From NCBI RefSeq assembly GCF_016785185.1, contig NZ_JAEKDY010000024.1: a stretch of 38,856 nucleotides of DNA, one strand, 5' to 3'. The notes under the pieces were generated by a model. That model worked only from the letters and a program-made list of their open reading frames with translations. It did not search any database and had not been told where the DNA came from. The position numbers and the translations under genes are program-made. Origin of the DNA: Heyndrickxia sporothermodurans. GTDB taxonomy: Bacteria > Bacillota > Bacilli > Bacillales > Bacillaceae_C. Of the stretch, positions 23,368 to 32,119 are shown piece after piece. Positions within the stretch are counted from its first letter, which is position 1. Each line of letters starts with the position of its first letter.

Positions 23368-25016
23368 TGAACGCACAAATTAGTAAAGTGGATAAACGTG
23401 ATGCAAGATTATCTATGGCTTATATTACTGTAGCATTTATCGCACTCGCTGTTGGCGGGTTAATGGGACTTTTACAAACGCTCGTGCGATCCGGTAAGTT
23501 GGAATTGCCCGGTGGAATTAATTATTATGAAATATTAACGGCCCACGGTGTTTTACTCGGATTAGGCCTTACAACCTATTTTATTTTGGGCTTTCAATTT
23601 GCCGCTGTAAGTCGAACGGCTGGAACTTTATCTAGTAAAGCTAGATTATCTGGTTGGATTGGTTTTATTGTAATGGTCATCGGTACCATTTTTGCAACAT
23701 GGATGATTTTAACAAATAAAGCGACAGTGCTTTACACCTTTTATGCACCGTTACAAGCACATTTTCTTTTCTACTTAGGATTAACACTTTTAATTGTAGG
23801 TAGTTGGATTGCATGTGGTGCGATGATTGCTACCTATATGAGATGGAGAAAGCAAAATCCCGGAAAACCAAGTCCGTTATTATGCTTTATGGTCGTAGTG
23901 AATTCATTACTATGGATTGTTTGTACACTGGGTGTGGCAGGTGAAGTATTATTTCAACTTCTACCGTGGTCATTAGGATTAGTGGATACAGTGAATGTAC
24001 TTGTTAGCCGTACACTGTTCTGGTACTTTGGTCACCCACTTGTTTATTTCTGGCTACTACCGGCATATATGGCATGGTATGTCATTATTCCAAAAATTAT
24101 TGGCGGAAAAATATTCTCAGATTCACTTGCACGATTAGTATTTATTCTTTTCTTATTATTCTCAATACCTGTCGGATTCCATCATCAGTTAACTGAACCT
24201 GGTATCGATGCTAGTTGGAAGTTCGTTCAAGTTGTTCTAACATTTATGGTTATTATACCTTCCCTAATGACTGCCTTTTCGATGTTTGCAACATTTGAAA
24301 TGTTTGGGAGATCCAAAGGAGCAAAAGGATTATTCGGTTGGTTGAAAAAACTTCCGTGGAAGGATGCTAGATTTGTAGTTCCGTTTATCTGTATGGTTGC
24401 TTTCATCCCTGCTGGTGCAGGTGGGATTATCAATGCTTCTAACCAAATGGACCAAGTTGTCCATAATACGATTTGGGTAACAGGTCATTTCCATTTAACC
24501 GTCGCAACAACAGTTGTATTAACTTTCTTTGGTATAAGTTATTGGTTAATTCCACATTTAACTGGAAGAGTATTCACAAAAGCAATGAATCGTTTAGCAA
24601 TTATTCAAGCGATTTGTTGGACAATCGGAATGGCATTTATGTCAGGATCCATGCATCTCGAAGGTCTTCTAGGAGCACCAAGACGTACAGCATTTACTAC
24701 TTATGGAAATGCCCAACAAGCACTTGATTGGATTCCATACCAAGTTGCTCAAGCTATTGGTGGTTCCATTCTCTTCTTAGGAATTGTACTAATTATCGTA
24801 ATTGTTATTAATTTAGCATTCTTTGCACCTAAAGGAGAACAAGACTTTCCAATCGGCGAAATTGCTGAAAATGCCGAAAAGACACCAATGGTTCTTGAAA
24901 ACTGGAAAATATGGTTGACTGTCTTGGCAGCTTTAATCCTAATCGCATACACCGTTCCGTTTATGGATATGATTCAAAACGCCCCTCCTGGGTCAAAAGG
25001 ATTTAAATTATGGTGA
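23364..25016 (+). CDS. cbaA: Cytochrome ba3-type oxidase subunit I (heme-copper oxidase, B family)
   Basis: A 550-residue membrane protein with about 13 helices that reduces O2 to water and pumps protons. Key segments: heme-b ligand H61 in LTAHGVLLGLG; FGHPLVYFWLLPAY with the CuB His and the cross-linked Tyr; CuB pair in GFHHQL; and TGHFHLTVATT with the heme-a3 and second heme-b histidines. The A-family D-channel motif is not evident and it lacks a fused subunit III, as in B-family enzymes, which are often high-affinity. The ATG overlaps the end of subunit II, with AAGGTGGTGG as RBS. The ending differs from quinol oxidases; cytochrome c is likely the donor given the CuA in subunit II. Confidence 0.95.
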   Translation: MMNAQISKVDKRDARLSMAYITVAFIALAVGGLMGLLQTLVRSGKLELPGGINYYEILTAHGVLLGLGLTTYFILGFQFAAVSRTAGTLSSKARLSGWIGFIVMVIGTIFATWMILTNKATVLYTFYAPLQAHFLFYLGLTLLIVGSWIACGAMIATYMRWRKQNPGKPSPLLCFMVVVNSLLWIVCTLGVAGEVLFQLLPWSLGLVDTVNVLVSRTLFWYFGHPLVYFWLLPAYMAWYVIIPKIIGGKIFSDSLARLVFILFLLFSIPVGFHHQLTEPGIDASWKFVQVVLTFMVIIPSLMTAFSMFATFEMFGRSKGAKGLFGWLKKLPWKDARFVVPFICMVAFIPAGAGGIINASNQMDQVVHNTIWVTGHFHLTVATTVVLTFFGISYWLIPHLTGRVFTKAMNRLAIIQAICWTIGMAFMSGSMHLEGLLGAPRRTAFTTYGNAQQALDWIPYQVAQAIGGSILFLGIVLIIVIVINLAFFAPKGEQDFPIGEIAENAEKTPMVLENWKIWLTVLAALILIAYTVPFMDMIQNAPPGSKGFKLW

Positions 25017-25022
25017 TGAAGT

Positions 25023-25048
25023 AAACCCGCTTATCCATTAGCGGGTTT
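25023..25048 (+). terminator. Terminator of the cba operon
   Basis: Stem AAACCCGCT (25023-25031) / AGCGGGTTT (25040-25048), eight-base loop, T-run. Confidence 0.87.
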
Positions 25049-25949
25049 TTTCATTGAAAATGCTTAATTCACTTTTATGTGATTTAATAGATTTTCTTTT
25101 TATACTTAAAATAAGTACGGAAGATAAAATACATAGGATTCCTACAAATTGAACAAAAGTAATTTTTTCGTTAAAAAGTGTAATACCAATAATTATCGCT
25201 GCAACAGGTTCAATTGTAGCTAATATAGCAGCCGTACTGCTTTCTATCCGATTCAAACCAATCGTATATAATATATATGCTAATACAGTCGGTACAAGGG
25301 CTAATCCAATCATATATAAGTGTAATTCATTTGGTATCTGATTGAATTTTTCCCAAAAGCGATAAAATGGAACTAAACAAAGTGATGCTACAAAAAAGGT
25401 ATAAAACGTTATCGTTATAGAATCATAATATCGAGTAGCAAGTTTTCCAAAGATACTATACAATGCGTACCCTAATCCTGCTCCTAATCCGATAACAAAG
25501 CCTAATTGATCCCACGAAGCACCTACCCCACCATTTATCGCAATGAGAGCACATCCAATAATTGTTATTAAAACCGCGAGCAATTTCTTTTTCGTTAATC
25601 TTTCTTTTAGAAAAAGATAGGAAAATATAGCGACAAATGCAGGTGAAGTATACAATAACATCACAGCAAACGATACCGATAATTTATTCATAGCGGTAAA
25701 GTAACACCAATTAAAAAAGACGATACTACATAGTCCAGTACCTATAAAATAGGGTAAATGTGTGAGCCTAATACGAATAACTGAGTTTTTCCGCTGTAAG
25801 ATAATAATTGGTATCAGTAGTATAAATGCATATACGACACGAATTGTAACTATTTCCATTTCCGTAAATCCGTAATTCGATAGCTTTTTAACAAAAACAG
25901 ATATAAATCCCCACGACAACGCTGCCAAAATAATAAAAAGCTGCGGCAA
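25038..25949 (-). CDS. DMT superfamily (EamA) permease
   Basis: A 303-residue membrane protein with ten predicted helices in two EamA repeats (ALSWGFISVFVKKLS at the start; ATIEPVAAIIIGITLFNEKI in the second repeat). The substrate is unknown; it is only distantly similar to the other permease at 10715. The start is a codon just after ATTGCC, with a GGAGGAAT RBS some 8 bp upstream. Convergent with the cba operon and upstream of nothing obvious; the pairing may be only positional. Confidence 0.85.
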   Translation of the reverse strand: MPQLFIILAALSWGFISVFVKKLSNYGFTEMEIVTIRVVYAFILLIPIIILQRKNSVIRIRLTHLPYFIGTGLCSIVFFNWCYFTAMNKLSVSFAVMLLYTSPAFVAIFSYLFLKERLTKKKLLAVLITIIGCALIAINGGVGASWDQLGFVIGLGAGLGYALYSIFGKLATRYYDSITITFYTFFVASLCLVPFYRFWEKFNQIPNELHLYMIGLALVPTVLAYILYTIGLNRIESSTAAILATIEPVAAIIIGITLFNEKITFVQFVGILCILSSVLILSIKRKSIKSHKSELSIFNEKTR

Positions 25950-25984
25950 TTCTAATTATTCCTCCTTCGATATATGAAAATGAA

Positions 25985-26009
25985 GGCAACCGGAATATAT
26001 CCAGTTGCC
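25985..26009 (-). terminator. Terminator after ypwA
   Basis: Minus-strand stem GGCAAC-TGGA / TCCG-GTTGCC with a small loop, followed by TTCATTTTC, a moderate T-rich tail. Confidence 0.65.
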
Positions 26010-26021
26010 ATAAGTAATGAA

Positions 26022-27533
26022 TTACAAATTATAAACCTTTGTGTATTTATCGGTTAAATAATCGATTAAATATTTAGCGTTCAATCCTTCACCTGTCACA
26101 TCGTGTAAAATTTCTAATGGCTTTTTCAATTTTCCATATTGATGAATATTTTCTGTTAACCATTCTTTGATTGGCTTTAAGTTTCCTGTAGCCAATAACT
26201 CATCAAAGTTAGGAAGTTCTTTTAACATAGCATTTTTAAATTGCGCTGCATACATATAACCAAGTGCATAGGATGGAAAATAGCCAAAACTTCCTCCAGA
26301 CCAATGGACATCTTGAAGAACTCCTTCAGCGTTGTTACCAGGTCGAATTCCTAAATACTTTTCATATTTGTCGTTCCAGACTTGCGGTAAATCTTTTACT
26401 TCAATTTCATCGTTAAATATTCCTTTTTCAATCTCATAACGAATGATAATGTGAAGCGGATATGTTAGCATGTCTGCCTCAATACGAATAAAAGAAGGTT
26501 TTGATTCATTTATTGCCCTATAAAAGTCATTTAAATTTATTTCATCGAACTGGCCATCTGCGTACTCTTTCAATACATTGTAATTATGTTTCCAAAACGA
26601 AAAATCGCGACCAACAATATTTTCGTAAAATAAAGATTGTGATTCATGAATTCCCATTGATGTGCCATCACATAGTGGAGTTCCGATTAATTTTTTTGAA
26701 ATATTTTGTTCATATAATGCATGGCCGCCCTCATGGATGGTACCAAATACAGCTGTGCGCCAGTCACCTTCATCATATCTTGTCGTAACGCGAACATCTC
26801 CTGGGTTTAATCCTGTAGCAAACGGATGTACCGTTTCATCTAAACGTCCAGAATTAAAATCGTAGCCCATTTGTTCTAATATTTTCAAACTAAAATCCTT
26901 TTGTTTATCCTTAGGGAAATGTTTAAAAATAAATGAAGTATCCGGTTTGTTTGAGGAATCAGATATTTTTTTGACTAATGGGATAATTGCATCTCTCACT
27001 TCAGCAAATACTTGGTCTAAAATTTCTACCGTAATTCCCGGTTCGTACATATCAAGTAATGTATTATATTTATTTCCTTCATACCCCCAATATCCAATAA
27101 ACTTTTTTTGAAATTCAACAATTTTTTCTAAATAGGGTTGGAACATTTCAAAATCAGCTTTTTCTCTCGCCTCTTCCCATACACTCTCAGCTTTAGACTG
27201 TAAGATAACATATTCTTTAAACTCCTTAACTGGAATTTTCTTGTTACGATCATAGTCTTTTTGACATTCATTTAATGTCTTTTTCGTAATCTCCGATAAA
27301 TCTTCAATACCGGAGAGACTAGCTATGTATGCTGCCATATCCTCAGAGGTTGACATTTGAAATACTTCCGATGAAAGCATACCAACGACCTCTGATCGTT
27401 GATCGACACCGTTTTTCGGCGCTCCTGTGCGGAGATCCCAATAAATTAATCCAAGTGCTTCATTATACGCTTGCATTTTTTTCACATATTCTAAAAACTC
27501 TTTTTCTATTTCTTTTGTATGTTCTGATATCAT
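26022..27533 (-). CDS. ypwA: M32-family carboxypeptidase (YpwA)
   Basis: A 503-residue zinc metallocarboxypeptidase that trims C-terminal residues from peptides in the cytoplasm. The HExxH zinc motif is HEGGH (about residues 267-271), followed by HESQSLFYEN with the third-ligand Glu and the family segments LTYPLHII and RPGNNAEGVLQDVHW. The ORF opens at 27566, but GGGAGG lies inside that extension, 9 bp before the ATG at 27533, which gives the usual family length. It is monocistronic. Confidence 0.94.
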   Translation of the reverse strand: MISEHTKEIEKEFLEYVKKMQAYNEALGLIYWDLRTGAPKNGVDQRSEVVGMLSSEVFQMSTSEDMAAYIASLSGIEDLSEITKKTLNECQKDYDRNKKIPVKEFKEYVILQSKAESVWEEAREKADFEMFQPYLEKIVEFQKKFIGYWGYEGNKYNTLLDMYEPGITVEILDQVFAEVRDAIIPLVKKISDSSNKPDTSFIFKHFPKDKQKDFSLKILEQMGYDFNSGRLDETVHPFATGLNPGDVRVTTRYDEGDWRTAVFGTIHEGGHALYEQNISKKLIGTPLCDGTSMGIHESQSLFYENIVGRDFSFWKHNYNVLKEYADGQFDEINLNDFYRAINESKPSFIRIEADMLTYPLHIIIRYEIEKGIFNDEIEVKDLPQVWNDKYEKYLGIRPGNNAEGVLQDVHWSGGSFGYFPSYALGYMYAAQFKNAMLKELPNFDELLATGNLKPIKEWLTENIHQYGKLKKPLEILHDVTGEGLNAKYLIDYLTDKYTKVYNL

Positions 27534-27604
27534 TAAATTGAACCTCCCTAGAAAAATCAAGATCATGTATATTTTATCATATTCTTCTGAAAAGGGAGAA
27601 CAAT

Positions 27605-27644
27605 AAAAATCGGTGTGAAACTTGGTCGTTTCACCCCGATTTTT
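27605..27644 (-). terminator. Bidirectional-looking terminator after ypvA
   Basis: Nearly perfect 17-bp stem (27605-27621 with 27628-27644, a C-T-type mismatch inside CGG-GTG), six-base loop and A/T runs at the outside. Confidence 0.88.
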
Positions 27645-27651
27645 CTCTAAA

Positions 27652-29574
27652 TTATTTATAAAAAGCTGGTTTAACAGGTAATAAAGGTAAAATAGAATCT
27701 AAAATCTCATCATTTTCAGATGGTGACATCCAAATGTGAATGGTTCCTTTGTCTGTTGAAGTCCTAATTAATCGACCTATTCCTTGTTTTAAGCGTAATA
27801 ACATATACGGCACATCGACTTCATTGAATGGATTGACACTAACTTTCCTCTTAGCATCGAAAACAGGATCTTTTGGAGGAAAAGGTAGTTCCGCGATCAT
27901 CACATTTGATAATGATGGACCCGGTATATCCAGCCCTTCCCAGAGGTGATAAGCACAAAGAACAGTTTCTTCATTTTCCTGAAATTGAGAAACTAAATGA
28001 CTTATTTCCTTATCTCCCTCAAATAACATATTTAAACCTATATCTTTTTGTTGCAGAACGTATCGCTTAAATTCAGATATCGAATCTTTAGAACTAAATA
28101 GTAAAAGGCTTCTGCCGCCAGCTTCCTTTAGTAAAGAAAGAAATTCATCATATTGGGTCCCATTATTCCGATGAATAAAAACTTCCATATTGCTTTCATA
28201 GTCAAATGGTGAATCTACTTTAAAAGATAAATATGAATCAATTCCTAAACTATTGGCTATATATGAATAGTCACCATTATTTGAAAGAGTTGCGGAAGAA
28301 AATATATATGGGATATTTTTTGAAAATACTTCTTTTCGTAATACTTCTTCTACTAGTCTTGGCATTATAACAAGTGTATGATCTGATTCAGTCATTTCAA
28401 ACCAGACAATTCCCTCAGTATCTTCTATAAACAGCTTTAATGAGTAAAGAATTTGTTCTAAATATTCCTCTACAATTCGCAAATCGTATTCATTTAATAC
28501 AAACATTTCACCTTCATATACAAGCTGTTCGGATAATTTGTCAATTTGCAATCGCAGCGATTGAGCGAATTTAAGTATCTGAGCTGACTTTTTAATTTCA
28601 AATCGTTCAGATCCTACGACTGGCGTTGCTTCTTTTATCATATTCTCAAATAACTTATCATTTAAAAACAGAACATTTTCAATCGTATATAGGGTTTCGT
28701 CACGAACATCATTTTCCATTAAACGCGTTAATAATGTTTCTAATGTTTCCGTTTGAATACGATAAGTTAATGCTTTTTGACAAGCAAATTCAAGAAGATG
28801 TCCTTCGTCAAAAATGACACAACTAGCTTCCGGAAGTAGCGGCAATTGCCCTTCTCTAATTCGTGATTCCTTCGTCCACACATGTTCCATATAGTAATCA
28901 TGGGAACACACAATTATATCTGCGGCTTTACGATAGTAATCCCGATGAAGCGTTTGCCCACAACGATGTCGGACATCACAAGAAAAACAATCTTGAAGTG
29001 AATCCCATGCGACGGTTTTCCACGTTTCTTCGGATAGATTTGAATATTCCTTTCGATCCCCATATTTTTCATATTTAAGCATAGATCCTTGAGCATGAAC
29101 AAATTCAGGTAAATTATCATAAATAGAATTAATGTCATCGGTATCATTTTTTTGCATTTGGGTATCTAGTTTTTTTAAACAAAGATACTGGTCCCTAGAT
29201 TTAGCGAGTCTAACATCGGCCTGTAAACCAAGTGCGACCTCCAATTTCTTAATATCTCCCTCTTTTTTCATCAGTTGTTCAATGAGTGTTTCATCAGCAC
29301 ATGCGATAATAGCTGGTTTTCCTGTGTAGCGCGCATAACATAATGCATACAAAAGATAAACAATTGTTTTTCCCGTACCAACACCTGCTTCTGCAAAAAC
29401 CACCTTTTTATCTTTAAAAGCCTTTTCCATCTGAAAAGCCATATAAATTTGTTCATCTCTTAATTCAAACCCTTTTTCGGGTAAAATTTCATAAAAGACA
29501 TCGCCAATCCAATCACCTAATTTTTCATAAAACGATTCTTCTTTTGCAATAGTAAAAGGTAGTCCAGTTCTCAT
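27652..29574 (-). CDS. ypvA: DinG/XPD-like ATP-dependent DNA helicase YpvA
   Basis: A 640-residue superfamily 2 helicase. Walker A AEAGVGTGKT is at 61-70 and the DEAH-type box DEGH at 256-259. Four cysteines between them (C132, C196, C199, C205) fit the XPD/DinG iron-sulfur cluster. The C-terminal helicase half has SSATLS, WEGLDIPG and the QGIGRLIRT arginine-finger motif VI. Likely 5'-3' unwinding in DNA repair or R-loop removal. There is no exonuclease domain, unlike B. subtilis DinG. RBS TGGAGG is 5 bp before ATG. Confidence 0.93.
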   Translation of the reverse strand: MRTGLPFTIAKEESFYEKLGDWIGDVFYEILPEKGFELRDEQIYMAFQMEKAFKDKKVVFAEAGVGTGKTIVYLLYALCYARYTGKPAIIACADETLIEQLMKKEGDIKKLEVALGLQADVRLAKSRDQYLCLKKLDTQMQKNDTDDINSIYDNLPEFVHAQGSMLKYEKYGDRKEYSNLSEETWKTVAWDSLQDCFSCDVRHRCGQTLHRDYYRKAADIIVCSHDYYMEHVWTKESRIREGQLPLLPEASCVIFDEGHLLEFACQKALTYRIQTETLETLLTRLMENDVRDETLYTIENVLFLNDKLFENMIKEATPVVGSERFEIKKSAQILKFAQSLRLQIDKLSEQLVYEGEMFVLNEYDLRIVEEYLEQILYSLKLFIEDTEGIVWFEMTESDHTLVIMPRLVEEVLRKEVFSKNIPYIFSSATLSNNGDYSYIANSLGIDSYLSFKVDSPFDYESNMEVFIHRNNGTQYDEFLSLLKEAGGRSLLLFSSKDSISEFKRYVLQQKDIGLNMLFEGDKEISHLVSQFQENEETVLCAYHLWEGLDIPGPSLSNVMIAELPFPPKDPVFDAKRKVSVNPFNEVDVPYMLLRLKQGIGRLIRTSTDKGTIHIWMSPSENDEILDSILPLLPVKPAFYK

Positions 29575-29625
29575 TTTGTTCCTCCAGCGATTTATACAAA
29601 TTTTTTAAAGCGTGCTTCACATAAA

Positions 29626-29655
29626 AACGCAAGTGTATCAGCATACACTTGCGTT
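29626..29655 (-). terminator. Terminator after the small gene at 29657
   Basis: Perfect 13-bp stem AACGCAAGTGTAT (29626-29638) / its complement (29643-29655), four-base loop, and TTTTTAT on the minus strand. Confidence 0.88.
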
Positions 29656-29656
29656 C

Positions 29657-29827
29657 TTATGAAATGGATTGCAATTTTGTTAATACATAACTTTTTGCTT
29701 CATTTAACGATATTTCTGCTTCTTTCAGCATTTCCAGAGCAGTTTCCGAAGGCTGTTCATCTAATCGTATGAGCTCGTATGTATTGGTAATTGCTTTTGC
29801 GATTTTATCAAAATCAGTTGAGGTCAA
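29657..29827 (-). CDS. Small acidic helical protein of unknown function
   Basis: A 56-residue protein, probably two helices (TSTDFDKIAKAITNTYELI and SETALEMLKEAEISLNEAKSY, listed separately), with no cysteine or membrane segment. It occupies the place of B. subtilis yptA between ypvA and ypsC; I do not claim identity. AAAGGAAG sits 6 bp before a TTG at 29827, a better start than the GTG at 29845 that precedes it. Own terminator. Confidence 0.72.
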   Translation of the reverse strand: MTSTDFDKIAKAITNTYELIRLDEQPSETALEMLKEAEISLNEAKSYVLTKLQSIS

Positions 29828-29898
29828 AAGTAAACTTCCTTTCACATTGAAATATTACTATTATATTCCGAAATGCAGGAAGTTATTCCACACGTTTA

Positions 29899-30005
29899 AA
29901 CTCTAGGTGGCCTTTGCCACCCATTTACACCCTGGGTGGCCTTTTGCCACCCATTTACACCCTGGGTGGCCTTTTGCCACCCATTTACACCCTGGGTGGC
30001 CTTGG
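29899..30005 (-). repeat. 30-bp tandem repeat across the 3' end of ypsC
   Basis: The unit cttttgccac-ccatttacac-cctgggtggc (30 bp) occurs at 29941-29970 and 29971-30000, once with one change at 29911-29940, with partial units at both edges (about 3.4 copies). The minus-strand unit holds a perfect hairpin GGGTGGC-AAAAG-GCCACCC. Because 30 is a multiple of three, every unit re-encodes the same codons: ...RPPRV, stop TAA, then ATG GGT GGC AAA. Confidence 0.92.
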
Positions 30006-31121
30006 TCCCCAATATTGATACAAATCTGTTCGAATAAATCCATTAAATAGTTTCCGCTTTTTTGTTGCCTTTTTTCCGTATACTTCTTCAAATTGTTCAT
30101 ACGAAGTTAAAATATATACAGACCAAGTGTCAAGCTCAGCGAAAGCTTTTCCCATGTCACGATACATTTTTTCAACCTCTTTGCGTTCACCGAGGCGTTC
30201 ACCATATGGAGGATTTCCGACAAGGACACCGTATTCGTTTTTCGTCGTTATGTCAGAAACTTGCATTTGCTTAAATGTAATTAAATCACCTAAGCCCGCT
30301 TCGATCGCATTTTCCTTTGACACTTCGATCATTCGATGATCAATATCCGTGCCTGTAATTTGTAATGGTTGATCATATTTCGCTAAATCTTCCGCTTCAT
30401 TTCGTGCATCTTCCCACACCTTTTTACCAATCCATGGCCATGACTCTGATGCAAAATCACGATTAAAACCAGGTGCGATATTTTGGCCAATTAAAGCAGC
30501 TTCAATTGGGATCGTCCCTGAACCACAAAACGGATCAAAAAATGGTCGATCAGGGTGCCAATTCGTTAACTGAATTAAAGCAGCAGCTAATGTCTCCTTT
30601 AGAGGCGCCTCCCCTTGATTTACGCGATAGCCTCGTTTATGCAATCCAACACCACTTGTGTCAATTGTTAAAGTCGCTATATCCTTGTGTAGCGCTATTT
30701 CTATTTTGAATAACGGACCATTTTCCTCAAACCATGAAGTTTTTTTATAATGTTTTCGAAGGCGTTCAACAATCGCTTTTTTTACAATAGCTTGGCAATC
30801 CGACACACTAAATAGTTTTGATTTAACAGATTTCCCTTGAACAGGAAATTCTGCATTCTCAGGGAGGAAGTTCTCCCAGTTCAGTGCCTTTGTTTTTTCA
30901 AATAATTCGTCAAATGATAGGGCTTTAAATTCACCGACTTTTATTTTAACCCGGTCGGCAGTACGCAGCCAAAGATTACTGCGGGCGATTGCCTTAGCGT
31001 CCCCTTGATATTCTATTTTGCCATTATCTACTTTACATTCATATCCTAAATTAGTTACTTCCTTTGCAACAATCGCTTCCAGCCCCATCGCTGCAGTAGC
31101 AATCAATGAAAAATTTGACAT
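29985..31121 (-). CDS. ypsC: THUMP-domain 23S rRNA guanine-N2 methyltransferase (YpsC/RlmL-like)
   Basis: A 378-residue protein. The N-terminal THUMP region (about 5-155) binds RNA. The Rossmann-like methyltransferase domain has motif I DPFCGSG (196-202) and the catalytic NPPY (303-306). It is the RlmL-type enzyme for m2G in 23S rRNA, lacking the second (RlmK) half of E. coli RlmL. The last residues, RPPRV, and the stop codon lie in the first unit of a 30-bp tandem repeat, so the tail could vary in length only if the stop is changed. RBS GGGTGA. Confidence 0.93.
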   Translation of the reverse strand: MSNFSLIATAAMGLEAIVAKEVTNLGYECKVDNGKIEYQGDAKAIARSNLWLRTADRVKIKVGEFKALSFDELFEKTKALNWENFLPENAEFPVQGKSVKSKLFSVSDCQAIVKKAIVERLRKHYKKTSWFEENGPLFKIEIALHKDIATLTIDTSGVGLHKRGYRVNQGEAPLKETLAAALIQLTNWHPDRPFFDPFCGSGTIPIEAALIGQNIAPGFNRDFASESWPWIGKKVWEDARNEAEDLAKYDQPLQITGTDIDHRMIEVSKENAIEAGLGDLITFKQMQVSDITTKNEYGVLVGNPPYGERLGERKEVEKMYRDMGKAFAELDTWSVYILTSYEQFEEVYGKKATKKRKLFNGFIRTDLYQYWGPRPPRV

Positions 31122-31211
31122 CCTGTCACCCTTTTACTATGTATTCATTTTTTAAATTTTTCCAAATTCTTATATATTTGTATTTTGTAGAACGGGTAAT
31201 TGATATAAATA

Positions 31212-31237
31212 ATGCTCTCCTTCCAAAAGGAGAGCAT
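31212..31237 (-). terminator. Terminator after rnpB
   Basis: Stem ATGCTCTCCTT (31212-31222) / AAGGAGAGCAT (31227-31237), four-base loop. The minus-strand tail TATTTATATC is only partly T-rich. Confidence 0.78.
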
Positions 31238-31258
31238 GAATTTATTTGTTTATTACCT

Positions 31259-31672
31259 TTAATAACGTTCTGTAAGCCATGTTCTGTACCGTTGTACTAC
31301 AAGCGATCAGGTAAAGATCTCGTACGCTGGTGGTAATCATCTATCTACAAGCATAATTGCTTGTCCCTTTTATCGTTCACTTCCTCAAAAAGGGTGCCCC
31401 TACCATAATTTGAGTTTCTCGCTCGCGGGGTTTACCTCGTTCCACCCTTGTAATTTCTCACAAGGCTTCGTCACTGTGGCACTTTAAAGGTAGTCACTCC
31501 ATATCCAATTAGGACTTAGGAATTTTCCCTGCCGTCAATCCAGAGTTATCCGGACTGCCCTAGCTTATGACTTCGCTAGGCACGATCACTACGTGCATCT
31601 CAGCACCGTGCGAGCATGGACTTTCCTCAACAACATTAACTGTTGCAGCGATTACCCGAACGTTATTAACTT
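31259..31672 (-). ncRNA. rnpB: RNase P RNA, class B
   Basis: The ribozyme that processes the 5' ends of tRNAs with protein RnpA. On the minus strand conserved blocks run in order: AACGTTCGGGTAATCGCTGC, GAGGAAAGTCCATGCTCGCA, GCACGGTGCTGAGATG, CCTAGCGAAGTCATAAGC, GTGCCACAGTGACGAAG, GGTAAACCCCGCGAGCGAGA, ATAGATGAT and ACATGGCTTACAGAACGTT. The P1 helix is TTAATAACGTT (31659-31669 side) with AACGTTATTAA (31259-31269 side), eleven perfect pairs, which sets both ends within a few bases. About 414 nt, the Bacillus-type length. It lies between ypsC and gpsB as in B. subtilis. Confidence 0.96.
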
Positions 31673-31691
31673 ACGGCTTGACCGCTTATCT

Positions 31692-31720
31692 ATTATATTG
31701 AACTTTTTCCTATTTTGCAA
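31692..31720 (-). promoter_or_regulatory. Predicted sigma-A promoter of rnpB
   Basis: Minus-strand TTGCAA (31720-31715), 17-bp spacer, perfect TATAAT (31697-31692). The start would be about 13 nt before the mature 5' end, so a short leader is trimmed. Confidence 0.8.
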
Positions 31721-31743
31721 TAAGAAATTATATCCATATTTTA

Positions 31744-32046
31744 TTATTCACTTAACTTACTGCCAAAAACATGTTTTTCTAAATTTGAAAGTCTTTTTAG
31801 AATATCAAAATTGGTTGTACCTGTCGTTGGCTGCGAAGGTTGTCTGCGAAATGAATCATCCGCCTGTTTCTTCAAACGCATATTTTCCTGTTGTAGATCT
31901 TCAATTACCTGATGGAATGTTTCATAATCCTTAATAATAAAATCCAAAAATTTATCAACTTCTTCTTGTTTATAGCCTCGTACCGCTGTTTTAAATTCTT
32001 TTTCTAAAATATCTTTAGCAGTTAATTTCACTTTATCAGATAACAT
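31744..32046 (-). CDS. gpsB: Cell division protein GpsB
   Basis: A 100-residue DivIVA-family protein that guides penicillin-binding protein 1 (PonA) between side wall and septum. The N-terminal membrane/PBP-binding part KLTAKDILEKEF-TAVRGY-EEVDKFLD is conserved, followed by a coiled coil (about 45-70), a Q/T/P-rich linker and a C-terminal helix (NFDILKRLSNLEKHVFG) for hexamer formation. The frame is open to 32148, but the RBS AAGGTGGTG lies 7 bp before ATG 32046. It follows ypsA closely on the same strand and overlaps nothing once the start is corrected. Confidence 0.95.
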   Translation of the reverse strand: MLSDKVKLTAKDILEKEFKTAVRGYKQEEVDKFLDFIIKDYETFHQVIEDLQQENMRLKKQADDSFRRQPSQPTTGTTNFDILKRLSNLEKHVFGSKLSE

Positions 32047-32119
32047 TTTACACACCACCTTATATTTTCGCAGGATGCCCATTATTATTATTCTTTCAAA
32101 AATAACTATGTTTGTCAAT

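Noticed and set aside
29903..30100. Protein repeat GHPGCKWVAK encoded by the 30-bp array in another frame
   Set aside because: The frame starts within ypsC antisense-free coding and has no own RBS; the repeat in amino acids simply follows from a 30-bp DNA repeat.
31270..31700. ORFs over the rnpB region (for example 31593-31934 +)
   Set aside because: They overlay a strongly conserved RNase P RNA on the other strand.
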